Source: Ignavibacteriales bacterium (lineage in GTDB: Bacteria; Bacteroidota; Ignavibacteria; Ignavibacteriales; Ignavibacteriaceae). Taken from it: a DNA stretch of 64,000 nucleotides. Made by a program: the position numbers and the translations under genes. The stretch is taken from assembly GCA_016707115.1 (NCBI GenBank), contig JADJIH010000011.1, positions 27,298 through 91,297 on the forward strand, in the 5' to 3' direction. Shown piece by piece: positions 48,726-59,292 of this stretch (position 1 is the stretch's first letter; every line of letters starts with the position of its first letter). Under the pieces are notes generated by a model. That model searched no databases and was not told the DNA's origin. It saw nothing but the letters and a program-made list of their open reading frames with translations.

Positions 48726-50610
48726 TATTTAACTCCTTTCACAAAACCTATTTTATCTGCAATAACTTTTGCAGATATTCTTCCGCGAAGTTTTTTCATT
48801 ATCATTCCCATCAACAAAATACTTTTACTGTTTTGATTATAAATAGTCATCTTATCGCAATCTGATTTTGCATTGTTAATAATTTCATCAACTTCTTTTT
48901 TGCTGGCAGGATTCTGAATCACTTCTTCTGTAAACATTCCAAGTTCTGCAACTGTTTGTAACGTTGTTAACAAAGCATCTTGTGGAATTTTTTTTATCTG
49001 CATAGGATTTTAGAATTTTTTCAAGCATATTTTCGTTAAGCCATTCAGTCGTAACGCCTCGCTTTTTAATCTCTTTGGATATTGAATAAGGAATACTGCA
49101 ACCGTCGTTGGATTTATTTTCCAATCAATAACTGCTTTCTTAAAAAGCTCTGCATAAGGAGAAATAGAAAGTTCTTCAATAGTGTCTTTTGGAATTCCTA
49201 GTTTGATATACCATTCAATTCTTTTCCAGAATTGTTCGGGTAACCATGAGCCTTATCTGTTTAATTTTTTCTTTCGTAATTTTTTTCGGCGGAAGGTCAG
49301 TATCGGGGTACATTCTATCTGCACCAGGAAGAATTCGTTCAAATCCGTTTGTTCCATCACTCATTGCTTGTCGTGTTTCAGATGGGATTCCAATTGTTGC
49401 TTCTTTAGCACGAATGATAATTTCGTTCACTGCTGTTTTAACATCATCTTCACTTCCCCATACAATAATCATTGTATCGTTATCAGCAGCGTTTGTAAAC
49501 TTTTTAATTTTTAACCAATCAGCAGAACTAATCGAATCACTCTTGCTGTCTGAATGGATGAGATTAGGGATAGTAGTTAAGCATGCAATCACTCTTACGC
49601 GATCAGAAATTTCTTTTGAGAAATAAGTATCTGTTTGTGTTTGCCAATGAAGTAAATCTTTAAAACCTTTTAGTACAACTGCACTTAACTTCATACCTGA
49701 GTCTGCAGCATTTTTTAAAGGAGCGTAATGAACTTTCTTCAACAGTTTTGTAATATCAAAAGATTCGGCTTTAAATGTTTCAGGTGTGATGCCACGTTTC
49801 TTTAATTCCTCTCTCAATCGTAAAAGATTCCACTGTCTCATCGCTTCGTTATAAGTAAGAAGCGGAATTAAAGTTATTTGAGGAACACCTTTTATTTCAA
49901 CACGAGTTCCGCCTTCAACACTTACGTTTACATCTTCGCGAGCAGCACCCATTCCGCGCCGAACTTTTTGTGTGCTTCTTACTAGCTTGCTGCATTGCCA
50001 TGCAACTTCAGCAACTTCCTGCGGAGTTTTCATTGCAGGCTCTGTTACTGTTTCGATAAGCGGCATTCCAAGCCTGTCTGTAAGATAAACCCGATCGTGA
50101 CCAATATCAGAAACTTCTCTGCACGAATCTTCTTCTATAGACATCTGAACAATTTTTACTTTTCTATCTTTGTAAGGAATCCAACCATCAAGTGCATAAA
50201 TAGCCGTGCGTTGAAATCCTGTTGGAATGCTTCCATCCAAATACTGTTTACGTGCAATATGGATTTCATCAACAACATTGCAGTTGTATAATATTCCAAT
50301 TCCTATTGCAATTTCAAGGGCATCTTCATTTATTAAGAAAGGCGGAGTGTCATCCATTTCGTAAGTACAAACAGTCTCCCGCTTGATGTGATAAATAATA
50401 TTTTTCTTTGTTTTGAATTCCATCAATGCTGTGCCGTCATAAACTCCCATTTCAGATAACGTGGGACGCATATGACGTAATATTTCCGCATCAAATTCTC
50501 TTGTGTATTTTCCGGCTGGGCAACGGCAGAAAAGTTTTTCTCGGTTAAAAGTTGTTGATGAATTTCTAATCCTGATTTGAACCCGACTTTTTATAGTCGT
50601 CTTCAGTCAT
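48725..50610 (-). CDS. gatE: Glu-tRNA(Gln) amidotransferase subunit E (several frameshifts)
   Basis: The joined frames read MTEDDYKKVGFKSGLEIHQQ, FCRCPAGKYTREFD (zinc Cys pair), MRPTLSEMGVYDGT, FQRTAIYALDGWIPY, DRLGMPLIETVTEPAM and REDVNVSVEGGTRVEIKGVP, all GatE/GatB kinase-amidase motifs. An insert containing a GAD-type domain follows (KIKKFTNAADNDTMIIVWGS). The C-terminus is the YqeY-like domain (TENMLEKILKSYADKK, SKSILLMGMIMKKLRGRISA). The frames are broken near 50590, 50538, 49240, 49105 and 48990. Each break sits in a homopolymer or can be fixed by one base, so I treat the gene as intact in life, about 628 residues. Confidence 0.85.
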
Positions 50611-50677
50611 TTCATGGAAGGTTTGAAGATAAAATCATACATAAGTGAACAACATTTTTTGTTTGATAAAAAATAGC

Positions 50678-50739
50678 ACGCTGATAATTATGATAAACTA
50701 TGATCATAATAAATCTTAAAAGATCATAAAAATCAGCGT
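50678..50739. repeat. Intergenic inverted repeat upstream of gatE
   Basis: ACGCTGAT (50678-50685) is inverted as ATCAGCGT (50732-50739), with an inner TTATGAT/ATCATAA pair. It belongs to the same style of intergenic stem as the others in the window. Confidence 0.6.
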
Positions 50740-50753
50740 ACCATTGACTTAAA

Positions 50754-51973
50754 CTATTTATTGAACTTTGAGAAATAATCCTTGAACATATCTTTATGAA
50801 CCATAAAATCCATAATCTTTAATTTAACATAATCTTCATGATAGAAGTAATATCCTTTATCACCAGTGTTGCGTGAGCCCGCACCGGAATCTTTGATCAA
50901 GAACCATGTCTTGCCATCTAATTCTTCATACCCAATTACATGAATTCCATGATCATCGGTTGTTGTTTCATTACTAAAACGAAATTGTCTTGAGTTCTCA
51001 TCAATGTATTCAGATGGAATATCAAATGTTGGAACGATCGCACATTTTGTCCAGCTATCATAACCTGGTTCACTAACATCACCACCGATTGCAAGCGTGT
51101 AGCCATTCTTTACAGCATTCTTTAACACTTTCATAAAATCATCGAGCGGAATGTTATAATAATCTTTGTTGTGCCACCAGTTATCCGGGACTTCATATTC
51201 AACTTGCTGCCAATACGGCTGCTGCAAATAAGAAACAACATCAACGTAGTCATCTACATTAAGTTTTAAATAATTTGTCAGATATTCTTTTGGTGTGTGT
51301 TTCTTTCCATCACAACAACTTCTGTTGGTGGAGCTCCGAGATAATGATTTAGAATGATTTTGTAACGGCAACAACTTCATCTTCATTCCAGGCATTTGTT
51401 GTTTTACATTTTGCAGATACGTCTGAATTTCTTTTATCATATCACTATGATCGTGATATAGTTGACCTGACAATAATCCCGTACAAACTGTTGCGGGAAC
51501 AGCACCATACATTTTGTAAATTCTCGTAACAGCATTTGCTTCAGAGCCTTCTTCAACAATTGATTTGCCACGTGTACGTACAAACTCTTTAACTTTTTCA
51601 ACATACTCCCAATATGCGGTATGAATGGGAGAAAGTTCAACTTTCTTTCCAGTTAAGCGATAAATTTCCGATTCAAAAAATGAAGTTGTAGAAAAAGTCC
51701 AGCAGGTTCCTGTTTGTCCCTGAGAAACAGGTTCGTTGTGCCAGTAATATTTAAACTCTTCTTTGGATTGCGGATAATTTATTCCGGTAAAATCTAGCTT
51801 AAAACTTTTCTTTTTTTCTTCGGTTGGATTTTTAAAATCATCAATTCCCTTTTCTATTTCTTTATAGAAACCATCTTTAGTTCAAAAAAAACGCCTTTAT
51901 TATTTTCTTGTTGTTTAATGAAGGAATCTGATATAAAAATTAGAATTGTTAAAAACGATATAAAGGATTTCAT
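50754..51973 (-). CDS. Papain-family (C1) cysteine peptidase, bleomycin-hydrolase-like, frameshifted
   Basis: It starts MKSFISFLTILIFISDSF (signal peptide). The peptidase begins EPVSQGQTGTCWTFSTTSFF, with the oxyanion Gln and catalytic Cys. KVELSPIHTAYWEYVEKV and NYPQSKEEFKYYWH match C1B aminopeptidases. The His lies in DDHGIHVIGYEELDGK. The third position reads WFLIKDSGAGSRN, with Asp where Asn is usual. Breaks near 51883, 51388 and 51320 are repaired by single bases; the middle then reads NAWNEDEVVAVTKSFLNHYL, then GAPPTEVVVDGKKHTP. About 406 residues, periplasmic or secreted. Confidence 0.8.
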
Positions 51974-52069
51974 AACCTTACCTTTTATTAAGTTGATTTA
52001 AAAATTATTTAAAACTTATGGTTCAAAATTAGGGATAAATGGAAAGAGTGTGAAGCGAATATCGTATAA

Positions 52070-52118
52070 AACAATTCCCGGCTAAATTGAAGGAGGCAAC
52101 AAACAATCCGCCGGGAAT
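52070..52118. repeat. 49-bp exact direct repeat, copy 1
   Basis: Contains ATTCCCGGC and the inverted GCCGGGAAT with a 26-base loop between, so each copy is also a hairpin. It is downstream of the VIT/vWA gene (minus strand) and may serve as its terminator. Copy 2 is at 54314. Confidence 0.85.
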
Positions 52119-52132
52119 AAAAAAACAAATGC

Positions 52133-54205
52133 TTACTTAATTAGAATCATTTTACTTGCTAAAACACCAATACCAAAATCGATAGTATAAATATATACAT
52201 CTGAAGGGGCCTCTTTTCCATCTGAAAACTTACCATCCCAAAAAATTTCGTACGTCCCTGCATCAGAGACATAATATTTAATTGTTCTTACAAGCTCTCC
52301 TAATGAATTATAAATCTTTAAAACTACATCAGATTGAATATCTTTCCCAATAGTAAATCTTATTGTTGTTGACGGATTAAATGGGTTTGGATAATTCCCC
52401 AGAATTCGAAACTCATCTGGCTGAACATTTTCTGTGCAGACAATTATCTCATCTTCAACATTTGTGGGATTTCCAAAACTTGTAAACGGAGATATCACAC
52501 CAAATGCAACACTTAATTCTATTATTTGCTGCTTTATTAGCATTGCTTGGGGTGAATTAGGATCTAATAAATAATATTGAACCAATAAGTATTCAATTTT
52601 TTGTTTTGCCCAAACCTTTGGTAGAAAACTATAGCTAATTACATTTGAATCAGCAAGAGTTACTGGGTAATTGTATTGTACATTTTGCCCAAAAGCTTCA
52701 CCCGAAAGTATAATATTAATGTTTCCGGGAGTTGAATATCTTCCAGATACAATCATTTGTTGTCCTTTGTACAAATTTGGCAAAGGATCGGGAAATATTT
52801 GTGTTAAATATTGCGGATCAAAAGATATTGATGTGTTTAATAAAACAGGATTTCTTATCTGCTGATAAAAGTTTGTTAAAACTTCTTCTAATTCATTATT
52901 TAACAAAAAGGTTGCAAATCCATTATTATCCAAAGAAATTTGAGTCAACAATTGTTCATTTATATATGGTCCTATTCCAAAGCTGAATAACAAAATATTT
53001 GTTTCTGTAGTTTGAATTAAATTATTTATATGCTGAATTAGCTGTTCAGTATTTGTAATTCCTGCCGTTGCTTCTCCATCTGTTAAGAATATAATAATAT
53101 TTGCAGTTGAGTCATTTGCGGTTGAAAATTGCGGAACAGCAACATCAAAAGCTCCTGATATATTAGTTAAACCTCGTGCATAAATCGATGAGATGTAAGC
53201 TAGAGCTTGATTCATATTCGTAGGATTAAAATCAACATGAATAGGGCTAAAACTCGTAATAATATCATCAAAATCTATTATGTTAAATTTATCTCCTTCA
53301 TTTAAATTCTGAACAATATAAGTCGCCGCGTTCTTTGCCTGTTCCATTTTTGTTCCGGACATGCTTCCGGAACGATCAATTATTAGAGTAAAAACTTTAT
53401 CAATGATATCGGTATTATTACTTGGGTCTGGCTCGGCTACAAAAACAAAGAATCCGTTATCTAATCCATCTGGAACAAGAGAATCAGGCGGAAAAGTACT
53501 AAAACTAAATAATCCTAATTCGTTAAGACTGAGAGTATAAAGAACTTTATAGTTTAAATTTGGCAAAGTTTCTGATGATGTATATTCCAAATACGCATAG
53601 TTACCATTGTTAGTCTGTTGAGTTGCGTTATGACTAAGAAGTAGGATTGCATCAATAGTACGAGAAGAATTTAATGTGAATCTAAATTCCTGAGTGTTGA
53701 AAGGACCTTGTTGAATTAATGTATAATCATTTGGGTATTCAAAATTTACATTGCCAAATGAGTACTTTAAAAATTCAACATATGTTAATTCAATAGTAAC
53801 AACTGAATCTGCTTTTAGTGTGTCTAAAATATCGAAATAGAGAGGAACGTCACCCAGATATTGTAAAAGATTTGGATGCGGATTTCCTCCTGGCAGCGAT
53901 GTATCTGGCGGTTGGGGAGTTATCATTGCTGTTTTCCAAATTCCATTTATTTTCCATTTGAGCGAAACAGCACTAGCTCCTAATGGAAGTGGAAATGCAT
54001 ACTTGAAATTTTTATCAACACCGAAAATATTTCTAAACGATTGTGTTGTTTTAATTAGAGCTATTTGATTTTCTACTTCGACATTAATGATCGAAGTTTC
54101 AACTTTGAGATATGTTTGATTGGATGCGTTTACTATACCAACTCCATTAGCAAGTAAACTAATTGAAGCAAAAACTACCAAAAGAACAATTACCAACTTT
54201 TTCAT
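52133..54205 (-). CDS. T9SS-secreted VIT/vWA domain protein
   Basis: 690 residues: signal peptide (LVIVLLVVFASISLLANGVG); a VIT domain (YLKVETSIINVEVENQIALI, TTQSFRNIFGVDKNFKYAFP); a von Willebrand A domain with MIDAS motif FTLIIDRSGSMSGTKMEQ and the downstream Thr/Asp (ARGLTNISGAFD, IIIFLTDGEATAGI); a beta-sandwich; and a T9SS sorting domain (LGNYPNPFNPSTTIRFTI, VVLKIYNSLGELVRTIKY, MILIK). The layout resembles inter-alpha-trypsin-inhibitor heavy-chain-like bacterial surface proteins that bind ligands through a divalent metal. Both ends of the gene are flanked by an identical 49-bp repeat. Confidence 0.88.
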   Translation of the reverse strand: MKKLVIVLLVVFASISLLANGVGIVNASNQTYLKVETSIINVEVENQIALIKTTQSFRNIFGVDKNFKYAFPLPLGASAVSLKWKINGIWKTAMITPQPPDTSLPGGNPHPNLLQYLGDVPLYFDILDTLKADSVVTIELTYVEFLKYSFGNVNFEYPNDYTLIQQGPFNTQEFRFTLNSSRTIDAILLLSHNATQQTNNGNYAYLEYTSSETLPNLNYKVLYTLSLNELGLFSFSTFPPDSLVPDGLDNGFFVFVAEPDPSNNTDIIDKVFTLIIDRSGSMSGTKMEQAKNAATYIVQNLNEGDKFNIIDFDDIITSFSPIHVDFNPTNMNQALAYISSIYARGLTNISGAFDVAVPQFSTANDSTANIIIFLTDGEATAGITNTEQLIQHINNLIQTTETNILLFSFGIGPYINEQLLTQISLDNNGFATFLLNNELEEVLTNFYQQIRNPVLLNTSISFDPQYLTQIFPDPLPNLYKGQQMIVSGRYSTPGNINIILSGEAFGQNVQYNYPVTLADSNVISYSFLPKVWAKQKIEYLLVQYYLLDPNSPQAMLIKQQIIELSVAFGVISPFTSFGNPTNVEDEIIVCTENVQPDEFRILGNYPNPFNPSTTIRFTIGKDIQSDVVLKIYNSLGELVRTIKYYVSDAGTYEIFWDGKFSDGKEAPSDVYIYTIDFGIGVLASKMILIK

Positions 54206-54313
54206 AAAGGCCCCTTCCTGTTGGTTAAATTGAAGAACTGTAATTAATAACCACTCAAACTTAGATTTAAATTAAGACTATTTCAATGGATATTTAACAA
54301 TCAGGTTAGAAAT

Positions 54314-54362
54314 AACAATTCCCGGCTAAATTGAAGGAGGCAACAAACAATCCGCCGGGAAT
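54314..54362. repeat. 49-bp exact direct repeat, copy 2
   Basis: Identical to 52070-52118 and in the same orientation, located about 110 bp upstream of the VIT/vWA start codon. Confidence 0.85.
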
Positions 54363-54385
54363 CTTAAGAGACGTGGACAGCATTA

Positions 54386-54649
54386 CTAATACGATATGTC
54401 GCTTATTTCAATCATCTCTGTTTTTTTATCATACTTCTTTAAGTAATCAACAAACTCTGAGTTCAAAAATTTCTGATGAGTTTTTTCATAAACCTTTAAA
54501 TATTTTTCAACTTGTTTATGTGTAAGTGTACTCTTCATATAATTTTTCTTTTCATTATCATCAAAAAATATTCGATAATAAAAAAGTTTTGCCGGTTTTG
54601 ATTTTGCTTTTGCAGCTACCGGTTTTTTAACAGATTTTTTTACTGGCAT
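54386..54649 (-). CDS. Small lysine-rich hypothetical protein
   Basis: From ATG 54649 the protein begins MPVKKSVKKPVAAKAKSKPA, a basic N-terminus of the kind seen in nucleic-acid-binding proteins, followed by a compact domain (KLFYYRIFFDDNEKKNYMKS, LTHKQVEKYLKVYEKTHQKF). GGAGAGAGAAAAA precedes the start. 87 residues; family unknown. It sits 28 bp downstream of the acyl-CoA dehydrogenase and may be in its operon. Confidence 0.55.
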   Translation of the reverse strand: MPVKKSVKKPVAAKAKSKPAKLFYYRIFFDDNEKKNYMKSTLTHKQVEKYLKVYEKTHQKFLNSEFVDYLKKYDKKTEMIEISDISY

Positions 54650-54677
54650 TTTTTCTCTCTCCAATTTTATAGTTGGA

Positions 54678-55816
54678 TTAAACTTTTCCGTTTTTCTTAA
54701 TTACTTCTCTTGCAATTATTCCTTTTTGAATTTCATTTGTTCCTTCAAATATTCTATTGATGCGGCTATCCCGGTAAATGCGCTCTATAGGAAGTTCTTG
54801 TGAGTAGCCCATTCCGCCGTGTATCTGCACTGCAAAATCAACAATTTTATCTAAAGATTCTGAACAATAAAATTTTACTATCGCTGATTGTCTGGAAATA
54901 TCTTTGTGTAAATCATAATCAACAGCTGTACGGTAAACAATTGATTCCATATTGTAAATCATTATTGCCATCTCTGCAAGCATAAACTGTATTGCCTGAA
55001 AGTGCGATATTGGATGATCAAATTGTACGCGTTCTTTTGCATACTTTGCAGAAAGCTCAAGCAGTTCTTTAGAAACACCCCAGATGCAGCCCCAAGTCCA
55101 AGTCTTCCTGCATCAAGAGTTTTCATTGCGTAAATAAATCCTCTTCCATCTGTTCCTATCAAATTTTCTTTTGGAATGTGTACGTTTTCGAAACTTAAAG
55201 GATTTGTTACTTCCTTAATACCCATTTTCTTTTCTGGCGGACCAACTTTAAATCCCGGAACATTTGTATCCACAGCAAAAAGACTGATTCCTTTTTCTGT
55301 TCGTGCAAACAAAGAAACAAAATCTGCAATACCGCCGTTTGTTATCCAAAGTTTTTCACCATTAATAACCCATTCATCACCAACTAAATCTGCTTTTGTT
55401 TTTAGATGAAAAGAATCTGAACCAGCCTGTGCTTCTGTTAATCCAAAGGCTGCAATTTTTTCGCCCGATGCAAGTGGAGGAATAAATTTTTTCTTCTGTT
55501 CTTCGGATGCGCCATTAAATATTGCATTGGTACCAATAGACTGATGAGCACCGATAAAAGTAGCCGTTGACATACACCCGCGAGCAATTTCTTCCTGCAT
55601 TATACAATAACCAACTTCACCAAATCCGCCGCCGCCGTATTCTTCCGGAAAAGAAATTCCAAGAAAACCAAGCTCAGCCATTTTAGTAATCAGCTCTCTG
55701 GGTATTTTTGCTTCTTCATCAATTTTAGCAGCAATGGGTTTGATTTCATTATTGGTAAAATCACGCACCATATCGCGGAGCATGTTTTGTTCTTCAGTAA
55801 ACTTAAATTCGAACAT
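54678..55816 (-). CDS. Acyl-CoA dehydrogenase (one frameshift)
   Basis: The reconstructed 379-residue flavoenzyme of the short-chain acyl-CoA dehydrogenase type carries FTEEQNMLRDMVRDFTNNEI, AAFGLTEAQAGSD, the FAD-binding WVINGEKLWITNGGIADF and the C-terminal VQIHGGMGYSQELPIERIYR, with the catalytic Glu in RIFEGTNEIQKGI. The first frame ends wrongly near 55077; adding one base gives GVSKELLELSAKYAKERVQF, DHPISHFQAIQFMLAEMAIM. The enzyme catalyses the first step of beta-oxidation; butyryl-CoA is a likely substrate class. No electron-transfer flavoprotein genes are visible nearby. Confidence 0.9.
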
Positions 55817-56012
55817 AGATAAGATGCCTTCTTTTTTTGTTGACGCTTGTTATAGTCAAATAATATTCCACAAGGATTTTGTTGATTATTGTTGAAATAT
55901 CAGTGAAAATAAGCGGTGTTTTGAAATTGCTTTTCATATCAAAGAAGGGATGCAAAGCCTGTTCTTAATTGTGAGAAGTCGGAAATTTGTGCGTTAATTC
56001 TTGCCGATAGTT

Positions 56013-56375
56013 TTATTCATCCCTATTTACTGTATCTGGTGAGAATGCCGGCAGACAAACGGCAACATATTCCACACTTCCTTCATATGGTGTGCTGTAT
56101 TGTATCCACTCCCCTTTTTTGGTTAAGATTGCCGATCCTGCTTTAACATTAATTATTTCATTTTCAGTTTTAACTTGTAAAGTTCCTTTTAACACAATTG
56201 TATATTCATCAAACTCAGGTCGTTGTCCGGGTTCAACCCAGCCTTGCGGACTTGTCATTTTAGCAATACTAAGTGTTTCTGTTTTTGAGTTAACTCTTCC
56301 AAAATATTCTTCAATTATTTTGGGTTTGTTTCCAGCTGCTTCAATTATGGTTGGTGATTTTACGACGATTGGCAT
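56013..56375 (-). CDS. Cupin-domain protein
   Basis: 120 residues forming a single small barrel: motif 1 PGQRPEFDEYTIVLKGTLQV and motif 2 VKAGSAILTKKGEWIQYSTP, typical of cupin_2-type proteins. The usual His ligands of motif 1 are partly replaced (EFDEY), so the metal, if any, is uncertain. The role is unknown. It lies 11 bp after the methyltransferase gene on the same strand. Confidence 0.75.
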   Translation of the reverse strand: MPIVVKSPTIIEAAGNKPKIIEEYFGRVNSKTETLSIAKMTSPQGWVEPGQRPEFDEYTIVLKGTLQVKTENEIINVKAGSAILTKKGEWIQYSTPYEGSVEYVAVCLPAFSPDTVNRDE

Positions 56376-56386
56376 TTTTAATTTCC

Positions 56387-57135
56387 TTATTTCTTTTTTG
56401 CACTTACAAGATAAAAGATAACTGATGTTTTAAAAACTGTTTCAGGATTCTTGTTTATTTGATTTTTAATTTTTTCAATTCCCTTTTGATATTCTTCATC
56501 CGAAAGATTAGCGAGCTGCGAGCAATTATGCTTAATTAAAGACGGATCACTAAAAACGGAATTACCGACTTTTTCGTTATGAACTTCTTCAACCACTTTA
56601 GTTTCAATATTCGTAAACTTTTCTGTTTTTAACAATATGTTTTTAACAATTTTAATGAAGGAACCTTTTTAAATCGTTTTCATAAGTGAAATCAAAATAA
56701 TCATAAATGTACCAGTCTTTATCGATATGCGGATCAACGCCAAAAACTGCAAGCATTCCTTTGTTTGATAATGTACGATTACTCTCCTTAATAAATTTTT
56801 CTTTATCCGAAAAATGATGAATTGCATTAACACAAAAGATTAAATTAAAAAATCATTTTTAAAGGAATATGAACAGCATCAGCATTTACGAGATTTAGAT
56901 ATGATTTATCCGACTTTGGAATTTTCATCATATCTAAAGAATAGTCCAATCCAAAATTTTTTTCTTTTTTTCAATCGAACTAATCCATCTTCCGGTACCG
57001 CATCCAGCTTCTAAAATGTTTTGTAATTATTTAATTCAATTAACTTACAATTTCTTTTTCTAATTTGACTAAATAATTTACACTATAACGATTATTATAA
57101 GTTGGTGCTATTTGTGAGTAATCAGTTTTCTGCAT
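56387..57135 (-). pseudogene. Class I SAM-dependent methyltransferase, several frameshifts
   Basis: Piecing the frames together gives MQKTDYSQIAPTYNNRYSVN, a SAM-binding motif I in ILEAGCGTGRWISSIEKK, then NLVNADAVHIPLKNDFFNLI, FCVNAIHHFSDKEKFIKESN and AVFGVDPHIDKDWYIYDYFD, and ends in the in-frame 82 residues PSLIKHNCSQLANLSDEEYQ and FYLVSAKKK. At least four single-base breaks occur, most in A/T runs. This is a conserved ~249-residue methyltransferase (methyltransf_11/25 type); the target is unknown. It may be intact in the organism. Confidence 0.75.
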
Positions 57136-57287
57136 TTTTATAATGTTTAAAATAATTTCAGTTATAAAGTAAAACTAAGAATCTGCATACTCAATATTTT
57201 ATCACAATTTTGTTGTAAACAATCATCGTCTTTTTTAGATTAAACCAGGTAGAAATCAAATAATCACAAATATTCTTAGGAGGCTCT

Positions 57288-57792
57288 ATGAACAGACTAT
57301 TTTCTATTCTTATCGCACTAATAATTATTTCTTCAAGCATTTTTGCTCAGGATGTTGATAAAGTAAAAGCAAAGATTGAGGAAATGAATAAGTTTTACAA
57401 AGGCAATGATCGATAACGATGTAGAGAAAAAATGTTATAAATGTACACAGAAGACATTATTTTCTATGCCGAGTTATCAGCCAACCATTAAAGGAATTGC
57501 AAAAGTTAAGAGAACTTAGCGAAATGCAGGCTAAGTCAGGCTGGAAAACAACTGAATTTATTCTTTCTATTACAGACATTATTGTTCAGGGTAATCTTGC
57601 AATTGAAATAGGAAATTATAATATGAAAATGTCCGGGCCGGATGTCCCGGAATGGGCCGACTATGGAAAGTACATCACAATTTGGGAAGAACAAAAAGAT
57701 GGTTCTATGAAAATAAAGTTGAAACCTGGAATACGGATACAAATCCATGGGAACAAATGGAACAAACAAAACAAGAAGAAATGAAAAAATAG
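57288..57792 (+). pseudogene. Exported NTF2/SnoaL-like (DUF4440) protein, frameshifted
   Basis: A good ribosome site (AGGAGG) and signal peptide MNRLFSILIALIIISSSIFA are followed by VDKVKAKIEEMNKFY and, after repairing breaks near 57400-57470, a DUF4440-like core: MPSYQPTIKGIAKLRE, AKSGWKTTEFILSITDIIVQ, LAIEIGNYNMKMSG and TIWEEQKDGSMKIK. The C-terminus in the repaired frame reads LETWNTDTNPWEQ then EEMKK. About 168 residues. Such NTF2-fold proteins are often of unknown function. The indels look like errors. Confidence 0.65.
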
Positions 57793-57817
57793 ATTAAATT
57801 ATTTACAACCTCAAGTT

Positions 57818-58294
57818 TTATAAATAACCTTCGAGGTTATTATTCGATCTACCAAACCTCTTTAATAAAACTCTTTCATAATTAAAAATCTCATTTATTT
57901 TTTGAAATAACAATAGCATTCATTATCCGCCTAGATATCCAAATGGAACAACGTAGCTAACAATGTCTTCCATAATTACACATCCATCTTCTGTCATTGT
58001 AAAAATGTTGATGATGCCACATTATATGGACCAAATCTCTGCTCATCACAAAGTAATTTGGTTCGTTAAATCTTGTAATTTCCGTAACCCACGTTTGCGG
58101 AATATTTAATAAGGGCGTACAAAATATGTGATTATCATTCCTGCATATTTTTTCTGATAATTTGGTTCTAACTTCAAAGTTTAGCATATGGCGGAGTGAT
58201 TTTGGACAGATTTGCCCGGTTTGAGAAGAATTTCCAGGCAGTTTCTAAAGATATTGGTAATTTTAGGTGATGTTTTGGTTGATTAAAGTTTCAT
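57818..58294 (-). pseudogene. SRPBCC (START-like) family protein, frameshifted
   Basis: Joining frames gives KLPISLETAWKFFSNPANLS, KITPPYAKLNFEVRTKL, TWVTEITRFNEPNYFVDEQ, RFGPYNVWHHQHFYKMTEDG and VSYVVPFGYLG, then NAIVISKKINEIFNYERVLL. This is the pattern of a ~158-residue SRPBCC protein often annotated as a ligand-binding or cell-division-inhibitor-like protein. Several single-base breaks interrupt it. The C-terminal codons overlap a small hairpin at 57823-57842, which may act as the terminator. Confidence 0.6.
57823..57842. repeat. Short hairpin at convergent gene ends
   Basis: AATAACCT and AGGTTATT pair around TCG. It is related to the hairpin after amt (CCTTCGAGG core) and sits between two converging genes. 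Confidence 0.55.
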
Positions 58295-58351
58295 AACCTT
58301 TTCATATTATTGATAGCGTTTAACAAATTATAGAACAAATAATCCCGTCTT

Positions 58352-59234
58352 ATGAATATAAATCTATCGGAGAAATTTTTCTTTTGATATATATTCCAAA
58401 CCACAAAGACTTGGTGGCGCACCGCTGAATTTTATCTATCATGTCAAAATTAAACAAGTGGAAATATTATTAGCCGTGTTGGTAAAGATGTTCTTGGCAA
58501 CAAAGCGGTTAACGATCTTAAACATTCAGGATTGTCGTTTGAATATATTCAGCACGATAATCTACACAACTGGAATGGCAATTGTTCATCTCGATGATTC
58601 GGGAATCCAAATTTTAAAATTGATACTGATAGTGCATACGATTTTATTGAAATGAATGATGAGAACGAAAATCTAATTATAGCTGATACAGATTGTCTTT
58701 ACTTTGGAACGCTTGCACAAAGATCCGAACTTTAAGAAAAACAATTCAATCATTTTCATTCAATCGAGGTTTAAAATATTTTGCTGATTTAAAATCCGGG
58801 CAGAATTATTATGATGAAAAGTTCTTAACTCATCACTTAAAGCTGCTGATTTTATCAAAGTTAATTATGAAGAAATGCATATTCTTAACGATATAATTTT
58901 ACAAAGTGAGTACCAAGGCGAAAAAAGTTGCTTATGAGCTTATGGAAAGTTTGAAATTAAATCTTGATTGTAACCCGTGGCAAAGATGGCTCATCTATTT
59001 TGAAAATGGTAAAGCTATGATCATTATATTGATGTAAAAGGTGGTTGACACAACTGGTGCGGGCGATGCATTTTGCCTGCGGTACTTTGTGTTGGTTATT
59101 TACACGGATTGGAAATTCCATACATTAATAAACTTGCAAATGATTTTGCCGCTGAGATTTGCCAGTTTGAAGGCGCATTGCCAAAGTATGATAGAGTTTA
59201 TGAAGCTTTTAGAGAGTTGATGGGATTTTTTTAG
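58352..59234 (+). pseudogene. PfkB-family carbohydrate kinase, heavily frameshifted
   Basis: The reassembled protein begins near MNIKSIGEILFDIYSKPQRL and GGAPLNFIYHV, then ISRVGKDVLGNKAVNDLKHS, YIQHDNLHTTGMAIVHLDD and FADLKSG. It ends with the PfkB signature VDTTGAGDAFC (catalytic Asp), then GLEIPYINKLANDFAAEICQ. This fits a fructokinase/ribokinase-type sugar kinase of about 294 residues. At least eight indels break it, the worst density in the window, with intact codon content between them, so errors are more likely than decay. Confidence 0.7.
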
Positions 59235-59292
59235 GATATTTTAAAATAAACTTTAAATCTAATTTTTCATCATCAGTAAGCAGGATTGGTGA

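Noticed and set aside
57957..58187. A stand-alone 76-residue protein on the minus strand
   Set aside because: Its ends are out-of-frame readings; the sequence belongs to the longer SRPBCC gene once indels are repaired.
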